From contig PCBK01000126.1 of assembly GCA_002731275.1 (NCBI GenBank), forward strand, positions 1 through 33,994: 33,994 nucleotides of DNA, read 5' to 3'. The position numbers were made by a program, and so were the translations under genes. The notes under the pieces were generated by a model. It saw only the letters and a list, made by a program, of their open reading frames with translations. It had not been told where the DNA came from and made no database searches. The stretch comes from Deltaproteobacteria bacterium (GTDB lineage: Bacteria > Myxococcota_C > UBA6777). Shown here piece after piece: positions 8,949 to 16,883 of the stretch; the first letter of the stretch is position 1, and the number at the start of each line of letters is the position of its first letter.

Positions 8949-10472
8949 ATGAATATGTTTCGCCTCGGATTACTCACGTGTGTCCTGGCGTTTGTGTTTG
9001 TCCATTGTGGCGTCAGCCAAAACACATGCACCCCAGGAAACATTGGATATTGTCCATGTCCTGATGGTTCACAAGGTAAACGTACCTGTCAGGGGAACGG
9101 TATCTTTGGTGCATGTTACTGTCAGGTCACTCCGCCTAACACACGGACACCTGGAAAAGAAGCCAGTCACAACACAGAACCCACGACCACAACCGAACCC
9201 ACAACCACAACCGAACCCACAACCACAACAGAGAAAAGTACAAACACAGAACCTTCTGCAGAACCGACCCAGACGGAACCTGCAAAAGAAGTTGTCGTGA
9301 CACAAGAGCCTTCAGCAGAGCCGAATAACGGACAAGACGCCGGTGTACCAGAGCCTGTCAAAGAAGAAGAGAACAAACCGTGTAGCCCGACATGTGGTAA
9401 AGGTGCAACCTGCCAAAGCGGTTCATGTGTTTGCTCCGATGGCAAAGAGTACTGCCAAAATTACTGCTCAGATACACGCTATGACCCCCACCACTGTGGT
9501 TCATGTGGCAAAGCATGCAAGACAGATCAGGCGTGTGTGGACCAAGTCTGTCAATGCTTCTATTCAAAGCTGTTGCAAACAGATGAATTAGGTTGTCACT
9601 TCATCGGACATATTGCCTTCAGTCCTGACGCGAAGCTCGTAGCAGCAGTCCACTACAACTCGTGGGGATGCAACAAAACACCTGTCGGCGTCTGGAATGT
9701 CAAGACGAAAAAGCTCATAAAAACCATCGATAAATCCGTTAGAAGCCCTGCAAGTCTACACATCGCACACGACAACGACACGTTGCTCGTCGGTGGTCAT
9801 GTTGCGGTAGAGAGATTCAGCCTCACAGACAAAACGATCAAGAACAAACACATCTACCCAGGTGGTTTGGTGATAGGAGCAGCGCTCAACCCCATCGCTT
9901 CGGCAGACCAGATCGCGATTGGTGTCAAGAAACAATACGTGATGATCGCGGGGGCAGCAGCCAACGCAAAGACGACGAAGTTGCAAGGGTTTAAAGGGCA
10001 TCCTTTCTTGCTCGCGTATCGCCCAGATGGTAAGCGCCTCGCAGTTGCGTCGGACCAAAATGAGCTGTGGATTTACGACACGAGCACTTGGAAGGTCGTC
10101 AAAAAATATACGAAAAACACAGGTACACTGTCATCACTCTCTTACAACAAGAAGGGTGACACGCTCGCGATAGGACAAACGAACAGCAGCGTCGTGCTCT
10201 GGAAACCTGACACGGACACGATTGAGAGGACGATCAAGGTACCATCAACGTTTGACTACCGCGTGTATCACGCTGTCTTCAGTAAGGATGGTAAGTATCT
10301 GTTTTCAGCATGGGGTGATCGCACGGTAAAAATCCACGACCTCACCAATGGCCAACAAGTCCACGTCATTGGAAACCACAGAGATGAAGTACGCGCCTTC
10401 GCAGTATCTCCCGACGATAAAGTGCTGCTCTCTGGTGCTGGAAAATACCTCCGCTGGTGGGGGTGTCCATGA
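8949..10472 (+). CDS. Stig1-like/WD40-like beta-propeller lipoprotein, copy 1
   Basis: This 507-residue envelope protein has four parts. A signal peptide ends at C20 with lipobox-like FVHC; His before Cys is unusual. A Cys-rich motif follows (about 27-58, with CPCPDGSQGKRTC). A low-complexity T/E/P linker spans about 60-140. A Stig1-like module (about 145-203) contains EYCQNYC, DTRYDPHHCGSCG and ACVDQVCQC. The rest is a beta-propeller of WD40/YVTN type, with repeating units such as AFSPDAKLVAAV, YRPDGKRLAVAS, VFSKDGKYLFSAWGD and AVSPDDKVLLSG. Such propellers usually bind proteins. Both this gene and its paralogue (14246-15769) lie directly downstream of a DUF1552 gene, so the two products probably work together at the cell surface. 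The start is inferred from the paralogue; the ribosome binding site is weak. Confidence 0.8.
   Translation: MNMFRLGLLTCVLAFVFVHCGVSQNTCTPGNIGYCPCPDGSQGKRTCQGNGIFGACYCQVTPPNTRTPGKEASHNTEPTTTTEPTTTTEPTTTTEKSTNTEPSAEPTQTEPAKEVVVTQEPSAEPNNGQDAGVPEPVKEEENKPCSPTCGKGATCQSGSCVCSDGKEYCQNYCSDTRYDPHHCGSCGKACKTDQACVDQVCQCFYSKLLQTDELGCHFIGHIAFSPDAKLVAAVHYNSWGCNKTPVGVWNVKTKKLIKTIDKSVRSPASLHIAHDNDTLLVGGHVAVERFSLTDKTIKNKHIYPGGLVIGAALNPIASADQIAIGVKKQYVMIAGAAANAKTTKLQGFKGHPFLLAYRPDGKRLAVASDQNELWIYDTSTWKVVKKYTKNTGTLSSLSYNKKGDTLAIGQTNSSVVLWKPDTDTIERTIKVPSTFDYRVYHAVFSKDGKYLFSAWGDRTVKIHDLTNGQQVHVIGNHRDEVRAFAVSPDDKVLLSGAGKYLRWWGCP
9177..9230 (+). repeat. In-frame 18-bp tandem repeat (EPTTTT)x3
   Basis: Three consecutive 18-bp units encode EPTTTT in the linker of the propeller lipoprotein. 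The paralogue has a Pro/Glu/Ser-rich linker of similar length but different sequence at the same place. The segment is therefore under length or flexibility constraint rather than sequence constraint. Replication slippage is the likely origin. Confidence 0.8.
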
Positions 10473-10543
10473 ACAACAACGAAACAACCATCAACCCAAA
10501 AAAAATAGAGCCCATCCGGAACATAGCCCACACGGAGCAAGGT

Positions 10544-12724
10544 ATGACAGGCAACAAACGAATGCATAGTAAGAGTTGGCTTTTCTCAGGTTTCTCGTTG
10601 TGGTTGATCATCGGACTCAATCTCTCTTGGAGCGCATACGGCTGCTTGGGACAGATTGGAGAGACTGGATACGAGTACGTCTTCGTGGACGCCGGCCAGA
10701 CAACCCCTCCAGATCAGACGACGACCACGCCTGATAAAACAGTGACCACACCAGATCAGACGACAACCACGCCAGATCAAACAACGACCACGCCCGATCA
10801 GACGACGAAAACACCTGACAGCAGCGAACCACCTGTTTACTACGCAGATGTGTACAAAGGATTTTTGCAAGAGTTTTGCACAGGTTGTCATGGGAACGGA
10901 AGCTCTCAAACTCGGGTAGACAGCTACTCAAACGAAACCCATCTCGCCAAAGCAGGCAAGTCGAGCGCCTTCGATTATTGGACATATGCAAGAGATCGCA
11001 TCAAAAAAGGCGAGATGCCCTCCAAAAAACCCGTGGCAGAAGACGAACAACAACGTCTTAATGATGGTATCGCCCTCTTTGAGCGTTGGGCCAAAGCAGG
11101 TTTCCCAGAGAAAGCCGGCGGCTCCACAACTCCCAACGACTTCAAAGGCAAAGAAGATCCTTTTGTCGTCTTCCCAACAACTGCGACATGTAAAGGGAAG
11201 GATCCACTGCCAGCGCGTCTTTGGAGATTGACAGGGCGACAGATCCGATACAGCATCCTCGACGTGTTCGGGAGCCAACTCAACCTCCCAACGATCAACA
11301 TCAGCAGCAAGCGAAGTGGCGGTGTCACAAACAGCGCGAGCGAATCAGGGCTTGACAACGTCGATGTCACACAGCTGCTCAAGGCCTACGAGCAAGTCTC
11401 CACAGAGATCCTCAAAAACAACAAAGAGTGGAAAGATTGCCTGTCCAAGAGTGACGATACCTGTGTCAAACCCTTGATCACCAAGTACGGTCGCCTCTTG
11501 TGGCGAAGAGAGCTGACCCAAGAGGAGTCAGACAAACTCTTCCAAGGCTACAAATCCTTGGTGAAAGACTCACGAGATTATGCACTTGGCTTCATCATCG
11601 AGAGACTGATGCTCTCCTCTAAGTTTCTCTTCCGCTCGGAGATGGGAGATGTTGTCTCAGGCCAACCCAACACACGTCGCTTGAACCACCAAGAGGTCGC
11701 AACATTCCTGTCCTTTACGATCTGGCAAAGTGTACCAGACGATGAGCTGTTGACAGCCGCCAAAGAGAACCGCCTGGGAACACTCCCAGAAATCCGCGCA
11801 CAAATTCAACGTATGGCAAAAGATAAGCGAGCACTTCGCCCAATCGCCGAATTTATCACGGATTGGCTTCATATACGCGATATCCTCACGCTCCAAAAAG
11901 ACACCACAACCTTCAAAGAAATCACCCCCCAACTGCGACAAGATGCAGTGGATGCGGCGCTGAAGCTATTAGAACACGTCATTTGGGTCAAAAAAGGTTC
12001 CATCGCCGATGTCTTCCAAAGCAAGGATGTCTTCCTCAATAAAAACCTCGCGAAGCTGTACAGCAGCGTCAGCAGTACAAGTGACGGTCTGGAGATGAAG
12101 CAAGCAGACCCCACACAACGTATGGGGATTCTCACAACACCAGCCTTTGTGATGTCCCACTCCAAAGAAGCAACGACGGGCTTTGTCCACCGTGGCGTCT
12201 TTTTCCTCGAAGAACTCTCATGTAGACCGCTTGGTAACCCTCCAGATGACTTGAGCTCGGGTGAAGAACGAACCAAAAACGTCGACAAGAGCAAGCTCAC
12301 AACCCGACAACTTCTGGAGTCATTGCACTCGGCCGAGCCGAGCTGTAACAACTGCCACAAAAAGATCGATCCCATCGGTGCAGCCTTTGAGATTTTCGAC
12401 CCACTCGGACGTTACCGCATCATGGAAAATGGAAAACCCATTGACGCGTCAGGAAAGCTCGATGGCTTCAACGGTATGAAACCAGAGTTCAACAACGCGA
12501 TTGAGCTCATCAAAAACATGACCGACTCAACCCACTTCCGTCAGTGCTTCACACTCAAGTTGCACACGTACACTTGGGGAAGAACACCTGAAGGCATTCG
12601 CAACTGCTCTATCGCGACGATGTTTGAACACCTCAAAGGCAAAAACTTTGAGTTGCTTCAAGTGCATGAAGCGCTGCTTGCGAATCAACAATTCTTCCTG
12701 CGTACAGAGACAACAAAGAAGTGA
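10544..12724 (+). CDS. Planctomycete-type cytochrome/DUF1592 family lipoprotein with two CxxCH motifs
   Basis: This is a large exported protein of the PSCyt1-DUF1587-DUF1595-DUF1592-DUF1588-DUF1585 architecture. The haem-c motif CTGCH is at residues 112-116. RLTGRQIRYSILDVFG marks DUF1587, LLWRRELTQEESDKL marks DUF1595 and LNHQEVATFLSFTIW starts DUF1592. FVHRGVFFLEELSCRPLG and CNNCHKKIDPIG (second CxxCH, 601-605) are DUF1588, and the C-terminus is DUF1585. The frame is open from 10457, overlapping the previous gene. The ATG at 10544 has GGAG six bases upstream and puts a clean signal peptide and lipobox (SAYGC, C34) at the N-terminus, giving 726 residues. Some relatives are linked to extracellular redox or polymer degradation; the exact reaction is unknown. 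It sits between the two DUF1552 genes. Confidence 0.87.
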   Translation: MTGNKRMHSKSWLFSGFSLWLIIGLNLSWSAYGCLGQIGETGYEYVFVDAGQTTPPDQTTTTPDKTVTTPDQTTTTPDQTTTTPDQTTKTPDSSEPPVYYADVYKGFLQEFCTGCHGNGSSQTRVDSYSNETHLAKAGKSSAFDYWTYARDRIKKGEMPSKKPVAEDEQQRLNDGIALFERWAKAGFPEKAGGSTTPNDFKGKEDPFVVFPTTATCKGKDPLPARLWRLTGRQIRYSILDVFGSQLNLPTINISSKRSGGVTNSASESGLDNVDVTQLLKAYEQVSTEILKNNKEWKDCLSKSDDTCVKPLITKYGRLLWRRELTQEESDKLFQGYKSLVKDSRDYALGFIIERLMLSSKFLFRSEMGDVVSGQPNTRRLNHQEVATFLSFTIWQSVPDDELLTAAKENRLGTLPEIRAQIQRMAKDKRALRPIAEFITDWLHIRDILTLQKDTTTFKEITPQLRQDAVDAALKLLEHVIWVKKGSIADVFQSKDVFLNKNLAKLYSSVSSTSDGLEMKQADPTQRMGILTTPAFVMSHSKEATTGFVHRGVFFLEELSCRPLGNPPDDLSSGEERTKNVDKSKLTTRQLLESLHSAEPSCNNCHKKIDPIGAAFEIFDPLGRYRIMENGKPIDASGKLDGFNGMKPEFNNAIELIKNMTDSTHFRQCFTLKLHTYTWGRTPEGIRNCSIATMFEHLKGKNFELLQVHEALLANQQFFLRTETTKK
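10700..10819 (+). repeat. In-frame 21-bp tandem repeat (TTTTPDQ-like, about five to six copies)
   Basis: A degenerate 21-bp unit encoding TTTTPDQ (variants TTPPDQ, TTTTPDK, TVTTPDQ, TTKTPD) is repeated just after the lipobox of the DUF1592 protein. It would form an extended Thr/Pro/Asp tether between the lipid anchor and the first haem-motif domain. Confidence 0.85.
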
Positions 12725-12751
12725 ATCCAGGCAACAAGAAGGAGCAATGGC

Positions 12752-14146
12752 ATGAGTAAAATTTTTATGAACCGTCGACACTTTCTACGCAACGCAGGGA
12801 TCGCATCGCTGGCATTCAGTCCACTGATCACATCATCACGTGCGCTCGCAGATACAGGTGTCAAACCACGTCTTCTGTTTATCTTTTTGCCCCACGGTCC
12901 TGGCGGCCCTGGTGGTGGAAAAGGGACCGAGCACAACTTCACATTTTCACCGTGGCTCTCACCTCTGTCAGCGATTAAAGAGCACGTCACGCTGGTCGAT
13001 GGACTCTTTGGCACATGGTGGGGCAACGCACACAACGTCTCCTACGCCCACCTCCTCACAGGCAGCGCCAACCCCAACGGTGGCCCCCCACGCAACCCTT
13101 CTGTGGATGTCATGTTGGAGAAAAAACTCGGCAAAGGCGTTTTGCCTGTCCAGCGCCTTGTGGCCCGAGCGAGTGGTTATGCAGGTGGAAGACAGGTCTG
13201 CTATGGGGACAACCTCAAGGCGATCTCACTGCAAACAGCCTCACAAGCACAAGCCGCCATCCTCAACAACATTGGTGGTGTACAATCGAGCGAAGCCAAA
13301 CTTCGCGCGCTCAGAGAGAAACGCAAGAAGATCCTCGATGAGGTCGCAGGTGAGTTAAAAACCCTCCGCAGTCGCCTTACATCCGAAGAAAAAATCAAGT
13401 TTGACCAGTTCACAAACTCCATCAATGAGACCGCCTCTTCACTCGGCCTCAATGGGACCATCAAAACAGGTGGAAACTGTCAAAAGCCAGGCGCCATCCC
13501 CTCCACCAAAGGGCTCAGTCGCAACAAAGTCTACGAGCTCGGCATTGACACGCAGTTCGCCAACTTGAAGACGACCTTTGCGTGTAACCTCACACAATTT
13601 GGCGTCCTCTCGTTTAATGAAATCCCCCACGACATCTATGATTGGACAGACTCATCAGGAAAGACCCGCAGAGGAAAACCTTGCGGAAGTACGGAAAACT
13701 TTCACCAATGTGTCGCCCACTACAAAGACAAAGATGGACGTCTATGCTTTGAAGGCAGTGTCAAATGGTTCATGCAAAAGATCGCCAACTTTGCCAAGGA
13801 GTTGGACGCAATCAAAGAGCCCAACGGACACACGTTGTTGGAGAACACTATCATCGTGATCAGCGGTGAGGTCGGTGATGGAAACCACGACCGTAACCGC
13901 AAACCCTTTGTCGTGATCGGTGGACGTGGTGCGCCCAAACTCAAAACAGGACGTATCATCAAGGTCCCACAGCAATTTGGATGGGGCCTGACCACCACAG
14001 ACGGAAAGATCAGCATCGACAGTCGAGCCGCGATCAGCCAACGCACAGAGGCTGATTTGTGGAGAGAGATCTCACAGGCCATGGGCGTCAACTTGAAGAC
14101 CTTCGGCTCCCCCTATCTCAACCGTGGACGCATCGGACTCCTCTAG
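12752..14146 (+). CDS. DUF1552 family secreted protein, copy 2
   Basis: This is a 464-residue paralogue of the protein at 7497-8906, matching along its whole length. It has the same Tat-type N-terminus (NRRHFLRNAGIASLAFSPL), the same TEHNFTFSPWLSPL block, the HDIYDW motif and the C-terminal VISGEVGDGNHDRN and SPYLNRGRIGLL segments. The proteins differ mostly around residues 105-160 and 240-260, which may be specificity loops. The ribosome binding site AAGGAG is well placed before the ATG, 27 bases after the DUF1592 gene. The DUF1592-DUF1552 order seen here is the common arrangement of the pair in other genomes. The extra upstream DUF1552-lipoprotein pair is therefore the likely addition. Function is unknown beyond export and operon context. 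Confidence 0.85.
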   Translation: MSKIFMNRRHFLRNAGIASLAFSPLITSSRALADTGVKPRLLFIFLPHGPGGPGGGKGTEHNFTFSPWLSPLSAIKEHVTLVDGLFGTWWGNAHNVSYAHLLTGSANPNGGPPRNPSVDVMLEKKLGKGVLPVQRLVARASGYAGGRQVCYGDNLKAISLQTASQAQAAILNNIGGVQSSEAKLRALREKRKKILDEVAGELKTLRSRLTSEEKIKFDQFTNSINETASSLGLNGTIKTGGNCQKPGAIPSTKGLSRNKVYELGIDTQFANLKTTFACNLTQFGVLSFNEIPHDIYDWTDSSGKTRRGKPCGSTENFHQCVAHYKDKDGRLCFEGSVKWFMQKIANFAKELDAIKEPNGHTLLENTIIVISGEVGDGNHDRNRKPFVVIGGRGAPKLKTGRIIKVPQQFGWGLTTTDGKISIDSRAAISQRTEADLWREISQAMGVNLKTFGSPYLNRGRIGLL

Positions 14147-14159
14147 CACCTGGCTTTTC

Positions 14160-14215
14160 CAACCACACACTTTTAGTATTCAACTCCGCTCAACATCGAT
14201 GGGAGTGTGTGGTTG
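14160..14215 (+). repeat. 12-bp perfect inverted repeat between operon genes
   Basis: CAACCACACACT (14160-14171) and AGTGTGTGGTTG (14204-14215) form a perfect 12-bp stem around 32 bases. It fills most of the 99-base gap between the second DUF1552 gene and the second lipoprotein gene. There is no T-run, so it is not a typical Rho-independent terminator. It could stabilise or partly attenuate the transcript. Confidence 0.6.
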
Positions 14216-14245
14216 CCTGACCGAGACAATCGAAAGGTCTTTATG

Positions 14246-15769
14246 ATGAACATCTTCCGTTTGGGATTTTTGTGCTGCGTGTTTGCGTTTGTGTTTGTCC
14301 ATTGTGGCTCCAATCAAAACACCTGCTCTTCTGGGAATGTCGGATTTTGTACTTGCCCGGATGGTTCTCAGGGCGAGCGAAAATGCCTCAGCAGTGGTAC
14401 ATTTGGCGCATGCTATTGCAAAGTAAGCCCCCCACCCACCCGCAAAACAGAAGGCAGCAAAACAGAGCCTTCCCAAGAGCCGACGAAGACAGAGAGCGCC
14501 CCAGAGCCACGTCCAGAGCCTTCTGTAGAGTTGACTCCAGAACCTACGAAAGAACCCATTCAAACAGAACCCTCTCCAGAGCCTTCTGTGGAGCTGTCTC
14601 CAGAGCCGAGTGTGGAGCCACAAGAACAAGACGCAGGTCCTCCAGAGCAGCCCATCGACCAAGGAAACAAGCCGTGCAGTCCGGCTTGTGGTAAAGGGGC
14701 AACCTGTCAGGGTGGTTCGTGTGCTTGTGCGAATGGCGAAGAATACTGCCAAAATTACTGCGCAGATACGCGCTATGACCCCAATCACTGTGGGGCATGT
14801 GGGCGTATCTGTAAAGCTGAACAAACGTGTGTTGATAAACAATGTCAATGCTTCTATTCAAAGCTTATCCACACAGAGGATATGGGCTGCAATTATGTCG
14901 TGAACGTCGCCATGAGCCCTGATGGCAAATATACGGCGGGCATCAACATGAATGGGGGGAGTGGTTGTGGCGCGGATCTGACGGTCTGGGACACAAAGAC
15001 AAGAAAACTCGTCCTCCAACTCAAGAAACAGACATACAAGCCATCTTTCATCAAATACTTTCCAGACAACGATCTGCTCTTCATGTCAGGCGGTCGCAGG
15101 GTCAAGTGGTACAGCACAAGCCAAAAGAAATACATCAGCTACGCCGACTCACCGAGTAGAGCTACGGTCATTGAGCTCTCAGGGGACCCGACAAAAGGAA
15201 GACAATACGTCGCGATGGCAACAATTGCACCGTCCTTCTCTGTCGTCAATATGGCGAACCGCAAGACCGTGAAGTCATTTAAAACATTGCCCGGTCGCCC
15301 CAACGGTTTGATGTACCGTCCCGATGGAAAGCGTCTCGCGGTCGGCTTCTCCACAAAAGAGTTGTGGATCTATGATACGACGAGTTGGGCAACCACTCAA
15401 AAAATCACGCTCCCTGAAGGTGTGAAGACACTCGCGTACAGCAAAGATGGGAAACTTGTAGGTGTCGGCATGGGCGGTAACAAAATCGCGATTGTCGACG
15501 CTGCCGCAGGTACCATCCAGCGCACGATCACCTTCAACAACACCTTCACCTACGAGATCTACGATGTGGAGTTTAGCGCAGATGGCAAATATATCTTCTC
15601 CTCTTGGGGAGATAGAAGTATTAAGGTCCACGACGTCAGCACAGGCAGTCTCGTCCACACCATCGCAGGGATGCGCTTTGCAGTTTTGGGACTTGCGGTC
15701 TCTCCCGACGGAAAATACGTGATCTCAGGTTCCGGGAAAAAAGTCGAATGGTGGGGTTGCGGAAATTAA
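14246..15769 (+). CDS. Stig1-like/WD40-like beta-propeller lipoprotein, copy 2
   Basis: This is a 507-residue paralogue of the protein at 8949-10472, with identical length and domain order. The signal peptide ends in FVHC (C20), followed by the CTCPDGSQGERKC motif, a Pro/Glu/Ser-rich linker in place of the Thr-rich one, a Stig1-like module (EYCQNYC, DTRYDPNHCGACG, QCQCFYSKL) and a propeller (NVAMSPDGKYTAGI, YRPDGKRLAVGF, EFSADGKYIFSSWGD, AVSPDGKYVISGSG). The frame is open from 14207. The ATG at 14246 matches the paralogue's MNxFRLG start and has AAGG eight bases upstream; the ATG at 14243 is equally possible. It is the last gene of the apparent five-gene unit. It is probably membrane-anchored, with the propeller exposed for protein binding. 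Confidence 0.8.
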   Translation: MNIFRLGFLCCVFAFVFVHCGSNQNTCSSGNVGFCTCPDGSQGERKCLSSGTFGACYCKVSPPPTRKTEGSKTEPSQEPTKTESAPEPRPEPSVELTPEPTKEPIQTEPSPEPSVELSPEPSVEPQEQDAGPPEQPIDQGNKPCSPACGKGATCQGGSCACANGEEYCQNYCADTRYDPNHCGACGRICKAEQTCVDKQCQCFYSKLIHTEDMGCNYVVNVAMSPDGKYTAGINMNGGSGCGADLTVWDTKTRKLVLQLKKQTYKPSFIKYFPDNDLLFMSGGRRVKWYSTSQKKYISYADSPSRATVIELSGDPTKGRQYVAMATIAPSFSVVNMANRKTVKSFKTLPGRPNGLMYRPDGKRLAVGFSTKELWIYDTTSWATTQKITLPEGVKTLAYSKDGKLVGVGMGGNKIAIVDAAAGTIQRTITFNNTFTYEIYDVEFSADGKYIFSSWGDRSIKVHDVSTGSLVHTIAGMRFAVLGLAVSPDGKYVISGSGKKVEWWGCGN

Positions 15770-15893
15770 TCAGCCCCCAAAGACACAACTGCTTCCCCTC
15801 ACGCCTGCCCCTTGACCTCACGATCAGACCAACCTACCTATCCTATCCAAGAGATTGTCTCTGCATCTTTACCTACACAACAGGAGCCCAAGA

Positions 15894-16181
15894 ATGCTGT
15901 TGGATTTTTTGATCGGTTTGTTTGGCATTAACGCCTTGCCACACTATCTATTTGGCCGTCTCAATGTCAGAATATTGAGCCTCTTTGGTTACTCAGCAAA
16001 GGCCAATTACGCTTACTCGGCGCTATGCTTTGTCCTGTCCTTGGGCTTGTTTTCCTATAAGTATGGTTTCTCACAGTGGAAACAACACACGATGTACTTT
16101 GGTGTGTTGTTTGTCACGCTCAGTTTTTACGTGGGCTGGCCATTCATCGATCGCTTTTTGTACGATAAGCAAGGGAGTTAA
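15894..16181 (+). CDS. Small membrane protein (95 residues)
   Basis: No family is recognised. The 95-residue product has about three hydrophobic stretches (roughly residues 1-18, 38-55 and 64-84) and a short charged C-terminus (DRFLYDKQGS). An AGGAG ribosome binding site six bases before the ATG at 15894 decides the start; the frame is open from 15855 but has no such site there. It ends 7 bases before the next small membrane protein, so the two are surely co-transcribed and may form a complex. No promoter with good consensus was found in the 124-base gap after the propeller gene. Confidence 0.7.
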   Translation: MLLDFLIGLFGINALPHYLFGRLNVRILSLFGYSAKANYAYSALCFVLSLGLFSYKYGFSQWKQHTMYFGVLFVTLSFYVGWPFIDRFLYDKQGS

Positions 16182-16188
16182 CAGAGAT

Positions 16189-16551
16189 ATGGCGAAGATA
16201 ACTTGTGTGATCGGAGGATTGTTGGTGTTGTTGGGTCTTGGTGCATACCTCGGCACTGGGACCAAGAGCATCACGGCGATGATCCCCACCTTCTTTGGAA
16301 TACCAGTGCTCCTCGCGGGCTTGATCGCGCTCAAAGAGACGTGGAGAATGCACGCCATGCACGCGGCACTTTTCTTTACCTTCTTGGGGTTTGTTGGTGG
16401 ACTCCGAGGACTCTCTGGACTGTTCAAGATGCTCTCAGGCGCAACCGTAAACAAACCCAACGCTGTCTATGTCCAGCTCACTCTCTCCCTACTTTGTCTG
16501 ATCCACCTCGTCTTTGCCATTCGCTCCTTCCTGCAAGCTAGAAAAAAGTAG
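16189..16551 (+). CDS. Small four-helix membrane protein (120 residues)
   Basis: This 120-residue protein has four predicted membrane helices: residues about 4-24, 30-50, 57-80 and 92-115. The GTGTKSITAMIPTFFGIP segment between helices 1 and 2 gives it the look of a widespread uncharacterised inner-membrane family seen in Planctomycetes and other bacteria. That assignment is from memory and uncertain. The frame is open from 15985, inside the preceding gene. The ATG at 16189, with GGGAG upstream, gives a protein starting directly with a helix. It follows the 95-residue membrane protein by 7 bases. No enzymatic motif is visible. Confidence 0.7.
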   Translation: MAKITCVIGGLLVLLGLGAYLGTGTKSITAMIPTFFGIPVLLAGLIALKETWRMHAMHAALFFTFLGFVGGLRGLSGLFKMLSGATVNKPNAVYVQLTLSLLCLIHLVFAIRSFLQARKK

Positions 16552-16883
16552 AGACACAAGCGGACAACACAAGGTCGCTTAAGTGTTCCTCTTGCGAAAA
16601 AAACACATACGTTGACGAGCGGATATAAACTCCCGTTTCTACGGAATAAATTGCAAAACATCGCTCATCTCGCTCGTCCCTTCTTTCGCGAGAGGCTCGT
16701 TCAAGGCCGCCAAAAGAGAAATGAGCTGTACACCTTTTCTCCTCTAATGGCCTAAGAACAGACACAAACTCGATATAAGCGAACGTCATTCACTATGACA
16801 TGTTCTTGACTTTCGTCGCAAAATACGAGTAAATCTTTGTAGTCAAAAATATTTTGTGAATACAGCCCGAGAAGGAGTCCACC
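16552..16883 (+). other. Intergenic region with a hairpin and a weak promoter
   Basis: This 332-base gap has no convincing gene. Just after the upstream gene, ACACAAGCG and CGCTTAAGTGT (about 16555-16588) form a bulged stem without a T-run. A weak sigma70-like promoter for the next gene may be TTGACT (16806-16811) with a poor -10 (GTAAAT) 17 bases on. Nothing else is recognised. Confidence 0.35.

Noticed and set aside
10457-10543. Upstream start of the DUF1592 protein overlapping the propeller gene
   Set aside because: It would put about 29 charged residues before the signal peptide; the ATG at 10544 has a good ribosome binding site and a normal lipoprotein N-terminus.
14180-14848. Minus-strand ORF of 222 codons opposite the second propeller lipoprotein
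   Set aside because: It is antisense to the linker and Stig1 module, has low-complexity content, and lacks a family match or ribosome binding site.
15781-15850. TTGACC (15812-15817) as a promoter for the small membrane proteins
   Set aside because: No acceptable -10 hexamer lies 16-18 bases downstream.
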